Source: Bacteroidaceae bacterium
Lineage (GTDB): Bacteria; Bacteroidota; Bacteroidia; Bacteroidales; Bacteroidaceae
Length of the DNA stretch: 43,364 nt
Direction: 5' to 3'
NCBI GenBank assembly: GCA_017507385.1
Contig: JAFWAX010000027.1
Span: 1 to 43,364, forward strand
Made by a program: the position numbers and the translations under genes. This document shows, in pieces, positions 7,893-16,700 of the stretch (position 1 is the first letter of the stretch; the number at the start of each line of letters is the position of its first letter). Below the pieces are notes generated by a model. That model was not told where the DNA came from and did not search any database. It saw nothing but the letters and a program-made list of their open reading frames with translations.

Positions 7893-10808
7893 CTATCCCT
7901 TGTACTTGGCAGGAGTGCATCCATACTGTTTCTGGAAGCATTTAGCGAAGTAAGAAGGACTGGAGAATCCCACCATATAACACACTTCATTCACCCTGTA
8001 ACCCTCTGACACAAGCATAGATGCAGCATGTTTCAGACGTATCACCTGAATCATCTCGTTTGGAGTCACATCTGTCAATGCCTTAGTTTTTGAGAACAAG
8101 CCTGAGCGAGAAATTCCCAGTTCTGCTGCCAGATAATCAACAGACAATTCAGGATTGGAGAAATTCTGTTCTATCACTTTCTCCATCTGGTCAAGAAATT
8201 CTTGATCTTTATCACTGATGGTCATGAACTTGATGCGAGCATCATGCACCTCCTGCTCCATACGGATGTTGATTTCCTGAATCTCCTTATCTTTACGAAC
8301 GTTCAATTCATGGATTTCCTGTTCCTTTTGTACATTGATTTCTTGGATTTCCTGCTCTTTCTGCACATGAATCTCTTGAATCTCAGCAACAAACTTCCTC
8401 TCCTTTTTCTTCAGCAGATGGCGCACAAAGAAGAACAGCAGCAAAGCAATTGCCACTGCATAGAATATCTGTGCAGGCGTATTCCAATAGAAAGGCGGCG
8501 TAATCGTGATACGCAGTGTGGTATCGTCCGACCTCAGCCCCTCGTTAGTCGTTGCACGCACATGAAACGTATATGTGCCTGGCGACAGGTTGGTATAAGT
8601 GATGCTATGGTGATTACCTACATCGTTCCATTCCTCCTCAAAACCTTCCAGATAATAGCTATAGACAACATCCGATGGCCGCAAATAGCTCATGGCCGAG
8701 AACACGATACGAAACACATTCTCTCGGTAGCTGAGACGCAACTCATCCCGATAAGGCAGTCGCTCCGGCAAGATTTTGCTGCCTGCGGCAACTGGGCGAT
8801 TGAATACCTCCAAATCCGTAAACACGACTTGCGGCTTAGCACCGTTGCCATACATCGTCTGAGGCATGAACGCAACAAAACCATTTGTCGTTCCAAGATA
8901 GAGTCTGCCATCTGCACTTTGCCAAATGGCATCTGGAAGAAAATCTATGCTGGAAATGTTGCCTCCTTTCCTGTAGCTCATCACCACTTCTCCTTTGGCC
9001 AGAGAATAACATAGCAGACCCGCCGAAGTGGTCAGCCACAAATTACCTTCCACAGCAGCGACACCCAACACACTTGGTTCTTCATTCAGCAGTTTCACGC
9101 GGCTAAAACTATCAGCAGCACGATCATAGCAGAACAGTCCATTAGCCGTACCCACCCAGAGCGTGCTGTCTTTATCCTCAAAAAGACTGTTGACCAACAA
9201 ACGGGAGCCTTCCGCAATTTTCCCATTGCCGAAATCCGTATAATGCTTCCATTCCCCCTCTTTGCTGCAAGACCACAAGCCATTTCCATCCGTAGCCACC
9301 CACAAGCAATCACCGCAATCCTGCATAATATCGTTCACCGGAACTCCTACTTCCTTCACGTTGCTGAACTTCTGCGTCTCGGGATGGAAAACAGCAACCA
9401 CATTAAAGGTTCCGACCCAAATGCGCTGCTGACGATCGCAGCATATCGCATAAGCACTGGCATCTATCGCCTCTCCATTTTCACCAACAAAAACAGGGAT
9501 ATTGGCAACATCCATCGTTTTAACATTCACCACATTCATGCCCTGTGCATAAGTACCAACATAAAGGCTGTCACCCACAAGACAAAGCGCATGCACATTA
9601 TGCTCCATTCCACGTTTGGCAAGCTTCACAGGCGTAAAAGCCTCACGGTCTGGAGCGTAATAGCACAAACCACCATCATCGCTGGAAATCCACAACCGCC
9701 CGAAACGGTCTTCACAGAAACGGTTGATAATATTACCCGACACCGAGTTATCGCTATCCGAATAAACATAAGACACAAAATTGCCCGACACTGGATGAGA
9801 ATAGCTCACGCCTCCGTAATAAGTACCAATCCACACGCCTCCTTCACGGTCAAGCATCAATGGATAAATAAAGTTATCACTAATCGTATTCGCCAAAGCT
9901 CCATTGCGGCTATACAACTTCACCTTTCTTTCCTTGACATCGAAAGCCAGCAAACCCTTATCGCTACCCAACAAAAGATGTCCATTACGAACTTCCAGAA
10001 TACTATGCACATGAAGCATCTGGGACTCCTGAGGCGTAAGCACCACTTCTGCCTGATGAGTAGAAGGATTGAAACAAACCAGCGCGCCATCCCACATACC
10101 CATCCACATTTCACCCGCATGTCCTTCGGTCAAAGCAATGCTGGAGATACGAGGCTGCTGTCCCACAAAAGAAAGTTCAAACTTTTCAAACGCTTTAGAC
10201 TCCTCATTGTAACGAATCAGATTTTCTGTTGCCCAGTTACTCGATGCCCACACAGCCCCCTTCTTGTCCACATACACACAACCATAAGAACCTGCGCCAT
10301 CTGGCGTAGGGACGGACAAGCACTTTCCTGTTTTCGTGTCCAAGCATAAAATGCCCTGCCCCAGTGTCGCCATCCACAAACATCCGTTATTGTCCATTCG
10401 CATATCGGAAACATTGGCAGACCCACCCTTTTGTAAGCCAGAAAGAGACAAATCAACTCGTTTTATACTATCCAAACGCTGGATATATAAATAAAGTCCA
10501 TTGTCCGTTCCCACCCAGACCGTATCTCCATCCTCAGCCATAGCCGTCACGGTCAAGGAGCGAGTCTTACCGACCGTCACCATTTTATGCCCATCAAAGC
10601 GATTCAGACCACGACTCGTCCCCAGCCATACAAAACCTTTTTTATCCTGCAACAGCGAACGAACCGAATTTGACGAAAGTCCATCATCTATAGTAAGATG
10701 CGAAAAAGCCATTGTCGCATCGAAGACGGATTTCTGTTGCGCCTTGCCCTCCAAAGTGATGATAAAAAACAGCAAGAGCCAAATTAATTTATACACAAAA
10801 TTTAGCAT
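7893..10808 (-). CDS. Membrane sensor-regulator: propeller, Y_Y_Y, TM, hendecad coiled coil, AraC HTH (no kinase, no receiver)
   Basis: About 971 residues from the ATG at 10808. I prefer this start because it opens directly on a signal peptide (MLNFVYKLIWLLLFF...KAQQ) and sits behind a promoter. Repeated two-component-regulator propeller blades (for example GFVWLGTSRGLNRFDG, VWVGTDNGLYLY) fill about 30-690 and would form a periplasmic sensor. A Y_Y_Y domain (YYLEGFEEEWNDVG) follows. One membrane helix lies at about 780-800, five 11-residue repeats come next, and an AraC-type HTH (about 880-971, ending GFSSPSYFAKCFQKQYG.TPAKY) closes the protein. Hybrid two-component systems of Bacteroidota share both ends but carry HisKA, HATPase and REC in between. 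None is present here, so signalling must pass mechanically through the helix, as proposed for SusR. Targets unknown. Confidence 0.85.
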   Translation of the reverse strand: MLNFVYKLIWLLLFFIITLEGKAQQKSVFDATMAFSHLTIDDGLSSNSVRSLLQDKKGFVWLGTSRGLNRFDGHKMVTVGKTRSLTVTAMAEDGDTVWVGTDNGLYLYIQRLDSIKRVDLSLSGLQKGGSANVSDMRMDNNGCLWMATLGQGILCLDTKTGKCLSVPTPDGAGSYGCVYVDKKGAVWASSNWATENLIRYNEESKAFEKFELSFVGQQPRISSIALTEGHAGEMWMGMWDGALVCFNPSTHQAEVVLTPQESQMLHVHSILEVRNGHLLLGSDKGLLAFDVKERKVKLYSRNGALANTISDNFIYPLMLDREGGVWIGTYYGGVSYSHPVSGNFVSYVYSDSDNSVSGNIINRFCEDRFGRLWISSDDGGLCYYAPDREAFTPVKLAKRGMEHNVHALCLVGDSLYVGTYAQGMNVVNVKTMDVANIPVFVGENGEAIDASAYAICCDRQQRIWVGTFNVVAVFHPETQKFSNVKEVGVPVNDIMQDCGDCLWVATDGNGLWSCSKEGEWKHYTDFGNGKIAEGSRLLVNSLFEDKDSTLWVGTANGLFCYDRAADSFSRVKLLNEEPSVLGVAAVEGNLWLTTSAGLLCYSLAKGEVVMSYRKGGNISSIDFLPDAIWQSADGRLYLGTTNGFVAFMPQTMYGNGAKPQVVFTDLEVFNRPVAAGSKILPERLPYRDELRLSYRENVFRIVFSAMSYLRPSDVVYSYYLEGFEEEWNDVGNHHSITYTNLSPGTYTFHVRATTNEGLRSDDTTLRITITPPFYWNTPAQIFYAVAIALLLFFFVRHLLKKKERKFVAEIQEIHVQKEQEIQEINVQKEQEIHELNVRKDKEIQEINIRMEQEVHDARIKFMTISDKDQEFLDQMEKVIEQNFSNPELSVDYLAAELGISRSGLFSKTKALTDVTPNEMIQVIRLKHAASMLVSEGYRVNEVCYMVGFSSPSYFAKCFQKQYGCTPAKYKG
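8220..8384 (-). repeat. Five tandem 33-bp repeats encoding hendecads
   Basis: Five consecutive 11-residue units (EIQEIHVQKEQ, EIQEINVQKEQ, EIHELNVRKDK, EIQEINIRMEQ, EVHDARIKFMT) lie immediately after the membrane helix of the sensor-regulator. The hydrophobic spacing fits an 11-residue (right-handed or straight) coiled coil. The DNA units are also similar, so copy number may vary between strains. Confidence 0.75.
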
Positions 10809-10848
10809 AGTTAATTTATTTTGCCAGTGAAAAACGATGATTATTGGA

Positions 10849-10881
10849 CAAAGATAATGAAAAAATAATACATTCGAGCAA
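10849..10881 (-). promoter_or_regulatory. Promoter of the sensor-regulator gene
   Basis: On the minus strand TATCTTTG (10849-10856) is an exact -7 box, with TTGC (10878-10881) 21 bp upstream. The start codon at 10808 follows about 35 nt after the expected transcription start, supporting the shorter reading frame. Confidence 0.5.
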
Positions 10882-10974
10882 CAAAATAGTCCGATTATAG
10901 CATAAAGAAGCGTATTTTGCATTATTTTTCTATTTTTTTGGACTTTTATTGTATGTCAAACAACAAAAAAGGTG

Positions 10975-11220
10975 TTACTTTGCATCAAATTAATAACTGA
11001 TTTAGATTTGTTAGATAGAAAGTTAATTTGTTAGATTGGCTAATTAATGGAAAAGAGAGCAGCGGTTCTCAAATACAAATGAATTTAACTACGCATAAAC
11101 CAAAAAACAACGAGAAGACTAAAAACAGCTAACTAAAACATACAATTGATTAGATAGTAATATATAATAGGTGAAAAACGAGGAGAGGGTCAAACGTGAG
11201 TTTCACCCTCTCATTTTTTA
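10975..11220 (+). ncRNA. Candidate small plus-strand transcript in intergenic region
   Basis: The gap 10809-11248 has no convincing gene. A weak -7-like TTACTTTGC (10975-10983) faces right, and a very strong hairpin with a T-run oriented for the plus strand ends at 11220. The stretch between is AT-rich, with a repeated TTTGTTAGAT (about 11006 and 11029). A roughly 230-nt RNA is possible, but the upstream promoter element is poor (TTG at 23 bp). Alternatively the hairpin serves only the minus-strand gene that stops at 11249. Confidence 0.25.
11183..11220. terminator. Bidirectional rho-independent terminator with GTGA tetraloop
   Basis: GAGAGGGT (11183-11190) and ACCCTCTC (11205-11212) pair perfectly. 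After one C-C mismatch AAAC pairs with GTTT around a GTGA loop, which is a GNRA type. ATTTTTT follows on the plus strand and CTCGTTTTT on the minus strand, so it can end the minus-strand gene at 11249 as well as any plus-strand transcript. Confidence 0.7.
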
Positions 11221-11248
11221 TGCTTACAAGAAGAACAACAGCAGAGCG

Positions 11249-13426
11249 TTATTCCAGTTCCACTTTCTTAATCAGAGGCTTTCCCTCCTCAAATGCAAGC
11301 GTCACTTTAAAGTTTGCAAAATCACTATATATATATAATGGTATAGAGTCATTCCGTTTAGGCTCATAATCAAACTTTAAGCGGATGTTTGAGCCAGACA
11401 AATAATTCTCGGAAGGCAGAACCGCCTTATCCTTGTCATTCACCTGATGAAGCGAGAAAACAGGGTCTATGACAGACAAGATGCGCGGCAGTTCTATTCG
11501 CAGCTTTTTGTCCCCACCAGTCACGAGATTCTTCACATCCTGCTTCATATCGTTCCAAAGATTCCCATCACTCACCGCCGCATAAACCTTTATGCCAGCT
11601 TTAAGGTATGACAGCAATTTACCATTGTCCACATCAAGATCCTTGAGCAACTGCTGTTTAACTGAAGTGAGAGTCTGCACTGCTTTTTCCTGACGGCCTT
11701 GCGCCTTAGCTACCGCCTCAGAAGCCTTCATGTACTTGTAATCCACATTGTCAATCCAGCAGATTTTGTCGTCAGTCATTGCAATAGCGCGAATACGCGT
11801 AATATCATTGTACTTCTTTCCCTCATAGTTCAGCTTCACAACACCTATTTCCGTCTTGTCGTGATGCTTGATGATATTAACGGACGGAAGCTTCTGTACG
11901 TCATATTCATCTTTATACATATCCGTGTAGTGCAGGCAAAGGAAGATACGCACATTTTCCAAATCAATATCAGAGCGATTGTTGATAGTCACCTTCACCT
12001 CATCGTCCTTATCTGAAAGCGTCCAGTTCATCGTTGGCTCCACAGACACGTCAATAAAAGACTGCTCCATCAGTATCTGCTTGAAACTGCTATACATATT
12101 CTCCTCGCAATACTGCATATCACTCAGCAGACAGTCATATACGCCCTGATTGCCGCGCCGATAGAAATGATTGAAGATTTCCTCCTTGCTCTTCTCCACA
12201 TCGCCATGCTGGGCATAATAGCGCGCCTTGAGCAAGTTAGGACTAAAGATGCCAAAGCCCTCCATTGTCGAGCGGTAAAGACGCAGCAGATACTTTCCCT
12301 CTGCCGACTTGTTCAGATAGGCTCGCGCCTTGTAGCTATCAAGCAAATCGGTCAAATCTTCGGCCTGGCGAGGATACTCCATGGAAGCGTGGTCAAAATA
12401 AGAGACGGCCTTAGCATTCTCGCCACGAGCACGGCAAAGCAAGCCCTTCAGCACCAAAGCAGGAGCAGAACGAGACGGATAGAGCGACATGTAGCCATCC
12501 AACGTATTTTCCGCCTCCACATAGAACTCGTTGACTTCCTCCGGCTGGTCCAACAACAAGTTCATCTCCCTCGACAAAGTGTTAAGCTGATTTTTCTCTG
12601 CTACAGAATCAGCAGCGGGCAGATAATTAGACGCGATATTTATCAACGCCAAGCTCTTCAACAGCAAAGCCTCACGATTGGTTGGATATTCCTCAAGAAT
12701 CTCCTCTGTCATATTGGAAGCGTCAATCGAACGACCGCCATAAAGGTCAATATATGCCTTATCCTTCTTCAGACAAAGCATATTCCATTCCTGCATATAC
12801 TTGTAATATACAGGAGCATAAGCTTCCAAATACTCAACATAAGACATCCGAACCGCCTCTATCTCCCGTTCCAGCTGGCGCTTCAATTCTTTCTGCTTCT
12901 CATATTCATCGAAAGCTGCCGTTTTCGCCTTTTCCACAGCATCCCCCACAGACATCGTGCTCAGCGTCGCATCGCCCGCCAGCATAGAGCCGACAACCGC
13001 TATAGGATTCACTTCCGAAGCAAACTTAGTCGTTCCGCTCGTCGCACTCCTCATCAGCATCCACACATCATCCAGCTCCTCATGCTCCTTCTGCAATTCA
13101 TACAGACGCTGCAAAATCGGGAACAGCTTCTTTTTCTGCTCCAGCACATCAGGCGCCACACGGCTGAAATCCTGCCTTGCCACATACTCCAGATACGACA
13201 GAAAGTCCTCCGACTGACATTGAGCCACCTCCAGCGCATTCATCGCCCTCACAGTCTCTTCAATGTCATAATCAGGACTCTCCACCTGCATTGCCTCATA
13301 CGCCGGCACAAACTCTTCAGAAGGAACATATTCCTCCAAACCAGCGGCTTCTTTAGGCCAGAAATACCACATTGTCACAGCAGCAATGCCCAGAACCGCC
13401 AAAACCCAAACAGCAACTCTTTTCAT
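11249..13426 (-). CDS. Membrane-anchored helical-repeat protein of unknown function
   Basis: About 725 residues from the ATG at 13426, chosen because it opens on a membrane anchor (MKRVAVWVLAVLGIAAVTMWYF). An in-frame upstream start would add 20 hydrophilic residues. I do not recognise the family. The body is acidic and largely helical, with TPR-like stretches around the middle (PTNREALLLKSLALINIAS, PALVLKGLLCRARGENAKAVSYFDHAS, LKARYYAQHGDVEKSKEE). A beta-rich part around 490-580 (VKVTINNRSDIDLENVRIFL) resembles an Ig-like or FxLYD-type fold, and another beta-rich tail ends the protein. It probably faces the periplasm. It has a clear promoter and an unusually structured leader. No operon partner: the neighbours have their own terminators. 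Confidence 0.7.
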   Translation of the reverse strand: MKRVAVWVLAVLGIAAVTMWYFWPKEAAGLEEYVPSEEFVPAYEAMQVESPDYDIEETVRAMNALEVAQCQSEDFLSYLEYVARQDFSRVAPDVLEQKKKLFPILQRLYELQKEHEELDDVWMLMRSATSGTTKFASEVNPIAVVGSMLAGDATLSTMSVGDAVEKAKTAAFDEYEKQKELKRQLEREIEAVRMSYVEYLEAYAPVYYKYMQEWNMLCLKKDKAYIDLYGGRSIDASNMTEEILEEYPTNREALLLKSLALINIASNYLPAADSVAEKNQLNTLSREMNLLLDQPEEVNEFYVEAENTLDGYMSLYPSRSAPALVLKGLLCRARGENAKAVSYFDHASMEYPRQAEDLTDLLDSYKARAYLNKSAEGKYLLRLYRSTMEGFGIFSPNLLKARYYAQHGDVEKSKEEIFNHFYRRGNQGVYDCLLSDMQYCEENMYSSFKQILMEQSFIDVSVEPTMNWTLSDKDDEVKVTINNRSDIDLENVRIFLCLHYTDMYKDEYDVQKLPSVNIIKHHDKTEIGVVKLNYEGKKYNDITRIRAIAMTDDKICWIDNVDYKYMKASEAVAKAQGRQEKAVQTLTSVKQQLLKDLDVDNGKLLSYLKAGIKVYAAVSDGNLWNDMKQDVKNLVTGGDKKLRIELPRILSVIDPVFSLHQVNDKDKAVLPSENYLSGSNIRLKFDYEPKRNDSIPLYIYSDFANFKVTLAFEEGKPLIKKVELE

Positions 13427-13503
13427 ATTCAGTCTTTCAGTCTTACAAATTTCCTTTTTTATCTTCGCCGCCGATGAAAAAAACACCCATTATATCCTCC
13501 CCA

Positions 13504-13570
13504 AATCGTTGTGGGGCACACCGCTTGACCGATGTGCCCCACAACGATTCATCGGTCTGCCCCACATCGT
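13504..13570 (-). promoter_or_regulatory. Structured 5' leader with competing hairpins
   Basis: Lies just downstream of the promoter at 13579-13610. The 17-bp arm at 13504-13520 is perfectly complementary to 13533-13549 (both centred on TGTGGGG / CCCCACA). A second strand at about 13556-13570 (CTGCCCCACATCG) can replace the latter. A third pairing GACCGATG (13527-13534) / CATCGGTC (13550-13557) competes with the first. Mutually exclusive folds at the very start of a transcript suggest attenuation or a riboregulator. A chance insertion of a palindromic repeat is the alternative. Confidence 0.45.
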
Positions 13571-13578
13571 TTTCGAGG

Positions 13579-13610
13579 CAAATATACGGATAAAAAGTCA
13601 TACTACCAAA
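13579..13610 (-). promoter_or_regulatory. Promoter of the membrane helical-repeat gene
   Basis: TTTG (13607-13610), 20 bp, TATATTTG (13579-13586) on the minus strand: a full consensus match. Expected start near 13572, giving a leader of about 145 nt. Confidence 0.6.
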
Positions 13611-13648
13611 AGCAGGCACAAAAACTCACTCAATTGACAGATGCACAT

Positions 13649-13682
13649 AAAAAACCGCCTCGAACTTCACAGTCCAAGGCGG
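13649..13682 (-). terminator. Terminator downstream of the cohesin-domain gene
   Basis: On the minus strand CCGCCT pairs with AGGCGG (13677-13682 and 13655-13660), with an inner GGAC/GTTC helix, followed by TTTTTT (13654-13649). It lies about 100 bp past the stop at 13784. Confidence 0.65.
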
Positions 13683-13783
13683 GGGAACAAATTATAATTA
13701 ACTTTTTTAATACCTATGATGAAGATTTCATCTTCTTCAAAATAAATATTACAAAGAAGAGTTAAGCGCTCTTAACTTCGTCT

Positions 13784-16700
13784 TTATCTAATGATGGAAC
13801 CACTTACTGAATACTTCACGCCGTTCTTGATGATGACAACCTGGCCATTCTCAATGAACTTGCCGTTTGCTGGAGCTGCAATCTCAACGTCTTCAATAGC
13901 GTCTGGAACTGCAACTTCAAGCTTGATGTCGTCGAAGTAGAAGTTGTTAGCAGCCTTGCCTGTCATGTCAGAAAGATTGATAGCAATGGTGTTCATTGTT
14001 GCCATTGAGCTGTTCACTGTAACAGTCTTAGTGAACTCAACCCATTCTGTCGTGAAGCTGATCTGGCCAACAGCATCCCAGTGGATATAGCTTCCCGGAG
14101 CTGTGTGAGACTGTGTTGCAGCACCGCTCTGTTCCCTGTCTGCACGTACCTTCATGGTGAGGGTGAATACGTCACCTTCATTGAGAGGCTCTGCAGTAGA
14201 GATGAAGAGCTGAGCGTCATAGTCGTTAGCAGGAGCATCGTTAGATGTAACGATGATGCAGCCGTTTGAAGCATCTGTTGGGTCAACAACGTAACGTGGG
14301 TCAGCAACCGCCATCTTCATGCCGTCAACATAGTCATTCACCTTGAACATGCCTTCAGTGAACCATGCGTCTGGAGCAGCTGGATAAGTGAGAGTCACCT
14401 TGAGTGTCACTGCCTCCTTAGCTTCGTTCACGAATGCGTAAGTTGCTGTGTATGCGCCAGGTTCAGTTGTGTTGCCGTCCATACCGCCTACATAGTAGAT
14501 CTGTCCAGCTTCAAGAGAGAAGTCTGCCTTTACGCAGAGGAAAGCGTCTGCACCCCAGCTCTGCCAATCGCCGTCAGCGTTGCGCCAGCCGTCAGTTGTG
14601 CCGAGCTTATAGTTGTCATCGAGAGTGCCGTCTGACTGTACAGCGTAAACTGTCACGTCGTTCAGTGACTCAGCGCCGAGCTCTGCGAGGATAGCAGCAA
14701 CGTCAACGTCAGCTGCGAGGCCTTCGTAAACCATGCCAAGCTCAGAAGTGAGCTCAACAGCAACATCCTTCTTGTTTGTGAGGTCAGCGTAAGTGAGGGC
14801 GACAACTGGCTTCTCTACGAACTTCACGTTGATAGCGAAGATTGCAGTCTTGTCGTTAGCCTTGATAGCGTACTTGACAGTGTAAGTTGTGCCTACAACG
14901 TCAGCACCGTTCATGTCGCAGATTTCATACTGTGGAACAGATGGGAAGAACTTGACGCAGATCTTAGAGTTATCGCCCCAGCCTACGAATGTGCCTTCTG
15001 CGTTGCACCAGCCGTCGATGCCGCCAGGACCAGGAGCAGCCTCTTCTGAACCGTCAGCGTTGATACCAACGAGAGTTGCAGCTGTCACGTCTTCGATGCC
15101 GAGGAATGCAAGTGCCTCAGTGAAGTCTGGAGTGAATGTTGTCACGCCGTAGCCCAGACCTGGGTAGCGCTCAACGTCGATAGTGTAGGTTGCTTCAGTT
15201 GGTTCTGGCTCTGGAGCGTACTCAAAGATTTCAACCTTAGCGATTTCAACCTTGCCGATGTACTTGCCGCCCTGGAAGAGAACGTGCACATCATTGCCTG
15301 AGCTTTCAACTGTTGAGTTCGGGAATGCGACGTCGTAGGTCTTGTACTCTTCGCTTGCTGTGAATGCGAGCTGCTGGTACATGGCTGCGCTCCATGTTCC
15401 CATGTTAAGCTGAGTGCTGCCGTCAGCAGAAGCCTTCATGGTGATGCGCACAACATAGTCGTAGCCTGCCTTGAGACTGAACCAGTCGCAGATGAATGGC
15501 TGCAGATCCCATGGGTTAGTGCGTTCCGCAGTGTTCTCGATAACGAGTGCGCCATCGATCACGTCGAATGAAGAGCCTTCTGGAGCACCCATATTATAGT
15601 AAGGATATGAAGTCTGAGTTGTGAAGTCAATCGTATGGATTGGTACAACAGGCTCAGCGGCATATACGATTGATACAACCTGTGCCACATACCAGTTGCC
15701 GGAAGGAGCGAGGTTCTTGATGCCGTACTTGAGCGTGCCGTCTGTAACAGTTGCAGTCAATGTAACGACAGCCTGCTGACCTTCACTTACCCATCCTGTC
15801 TCTACAACAGTGATGCCAGCCTCTGCCTCGTTAGCGAAGCCTACAGAGAGACCATCACCTGTTGGGCATTCAAATCCGCGGCCAGAAGTGTAAGATGCAG
15901 CCAGACCAAGAGTTACCTCGTATGTGCCGTTCTTGAGACCTGTGACAGTCTGAGTGAGCACGTCGCCAGCCTCTACAGAGCCGCCGCCATTGTAGCGCTC
16001 AGCTGCAGGATTGGCAAGACCGCCATAGCTGCCAGACTGTCCTTCCCATGTTGCAGGAACAATAAAGGTGATGTCGTCTCCCACTTCATAGAACTTCTTG
16101 TTATACTCATCGAGATCGCTCTGGTACTTGCTGTATTTCTCGATGTAAGCCTTGTATTCCTCTTCAGATACTGCCACCCATACATCCTGTGCTTCTTCTG
16201 CATCAGAGATATAGAGGCGCGTGTCGCCAGCCTTGGAAGGAACAACAGAGAGGTTTCCGTTAGGAACGTTGCTGTTTGCGATAGTGAATGAGCCGTCTTC
16301 TGCAACAGTGACAGTCCACATCTTGTCGCCTCCACGGCCTGCGCCGTCCACCCAGATCTGGTCAACGCCCTGACAGTCGAGAGAGTTCCAGTTGCCGTTA
16401 GGAAGCTGGTCGTTGAATGTATAGGTTGCGCCGTCCTCGTTGAGAGTCAGCTTCACTGGATAGCCATTTGTAGCAGAATATGAAGCGCGTGTGCCCCAGT
16501 CGTTTCCTCCAATGAGGAATGCCTTCGCCTCAACGTTGTAGAGGTACTGTGCCACAGAGCCGTCTGTTACAAGAGCCGAGGTAGCTGTCAGTTCAGGAGC
16601 TTCTGGTTTGGTTGTAGGACCACTTTGAGATTCTTCAAACTCTTTCTGAGCAGCAGCAGCGTCAGCAGCGAGCTTCTCAGCAGCAGCGTTAGCAGCAGCA

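Noticed and set aside
9243-10349. Plus-strand open frame of 368 codons
   Set aside because: Antisense to the propeller domain of the sensor-regulator, with shadow-like composition.
12167-13477. Long plus-strand open frame of 436 codons
   Set aside because: It is antisense to the membrane helical-repeat gene and has low-complexity Arg/His/Leu composition with no domain, a typical shadow.
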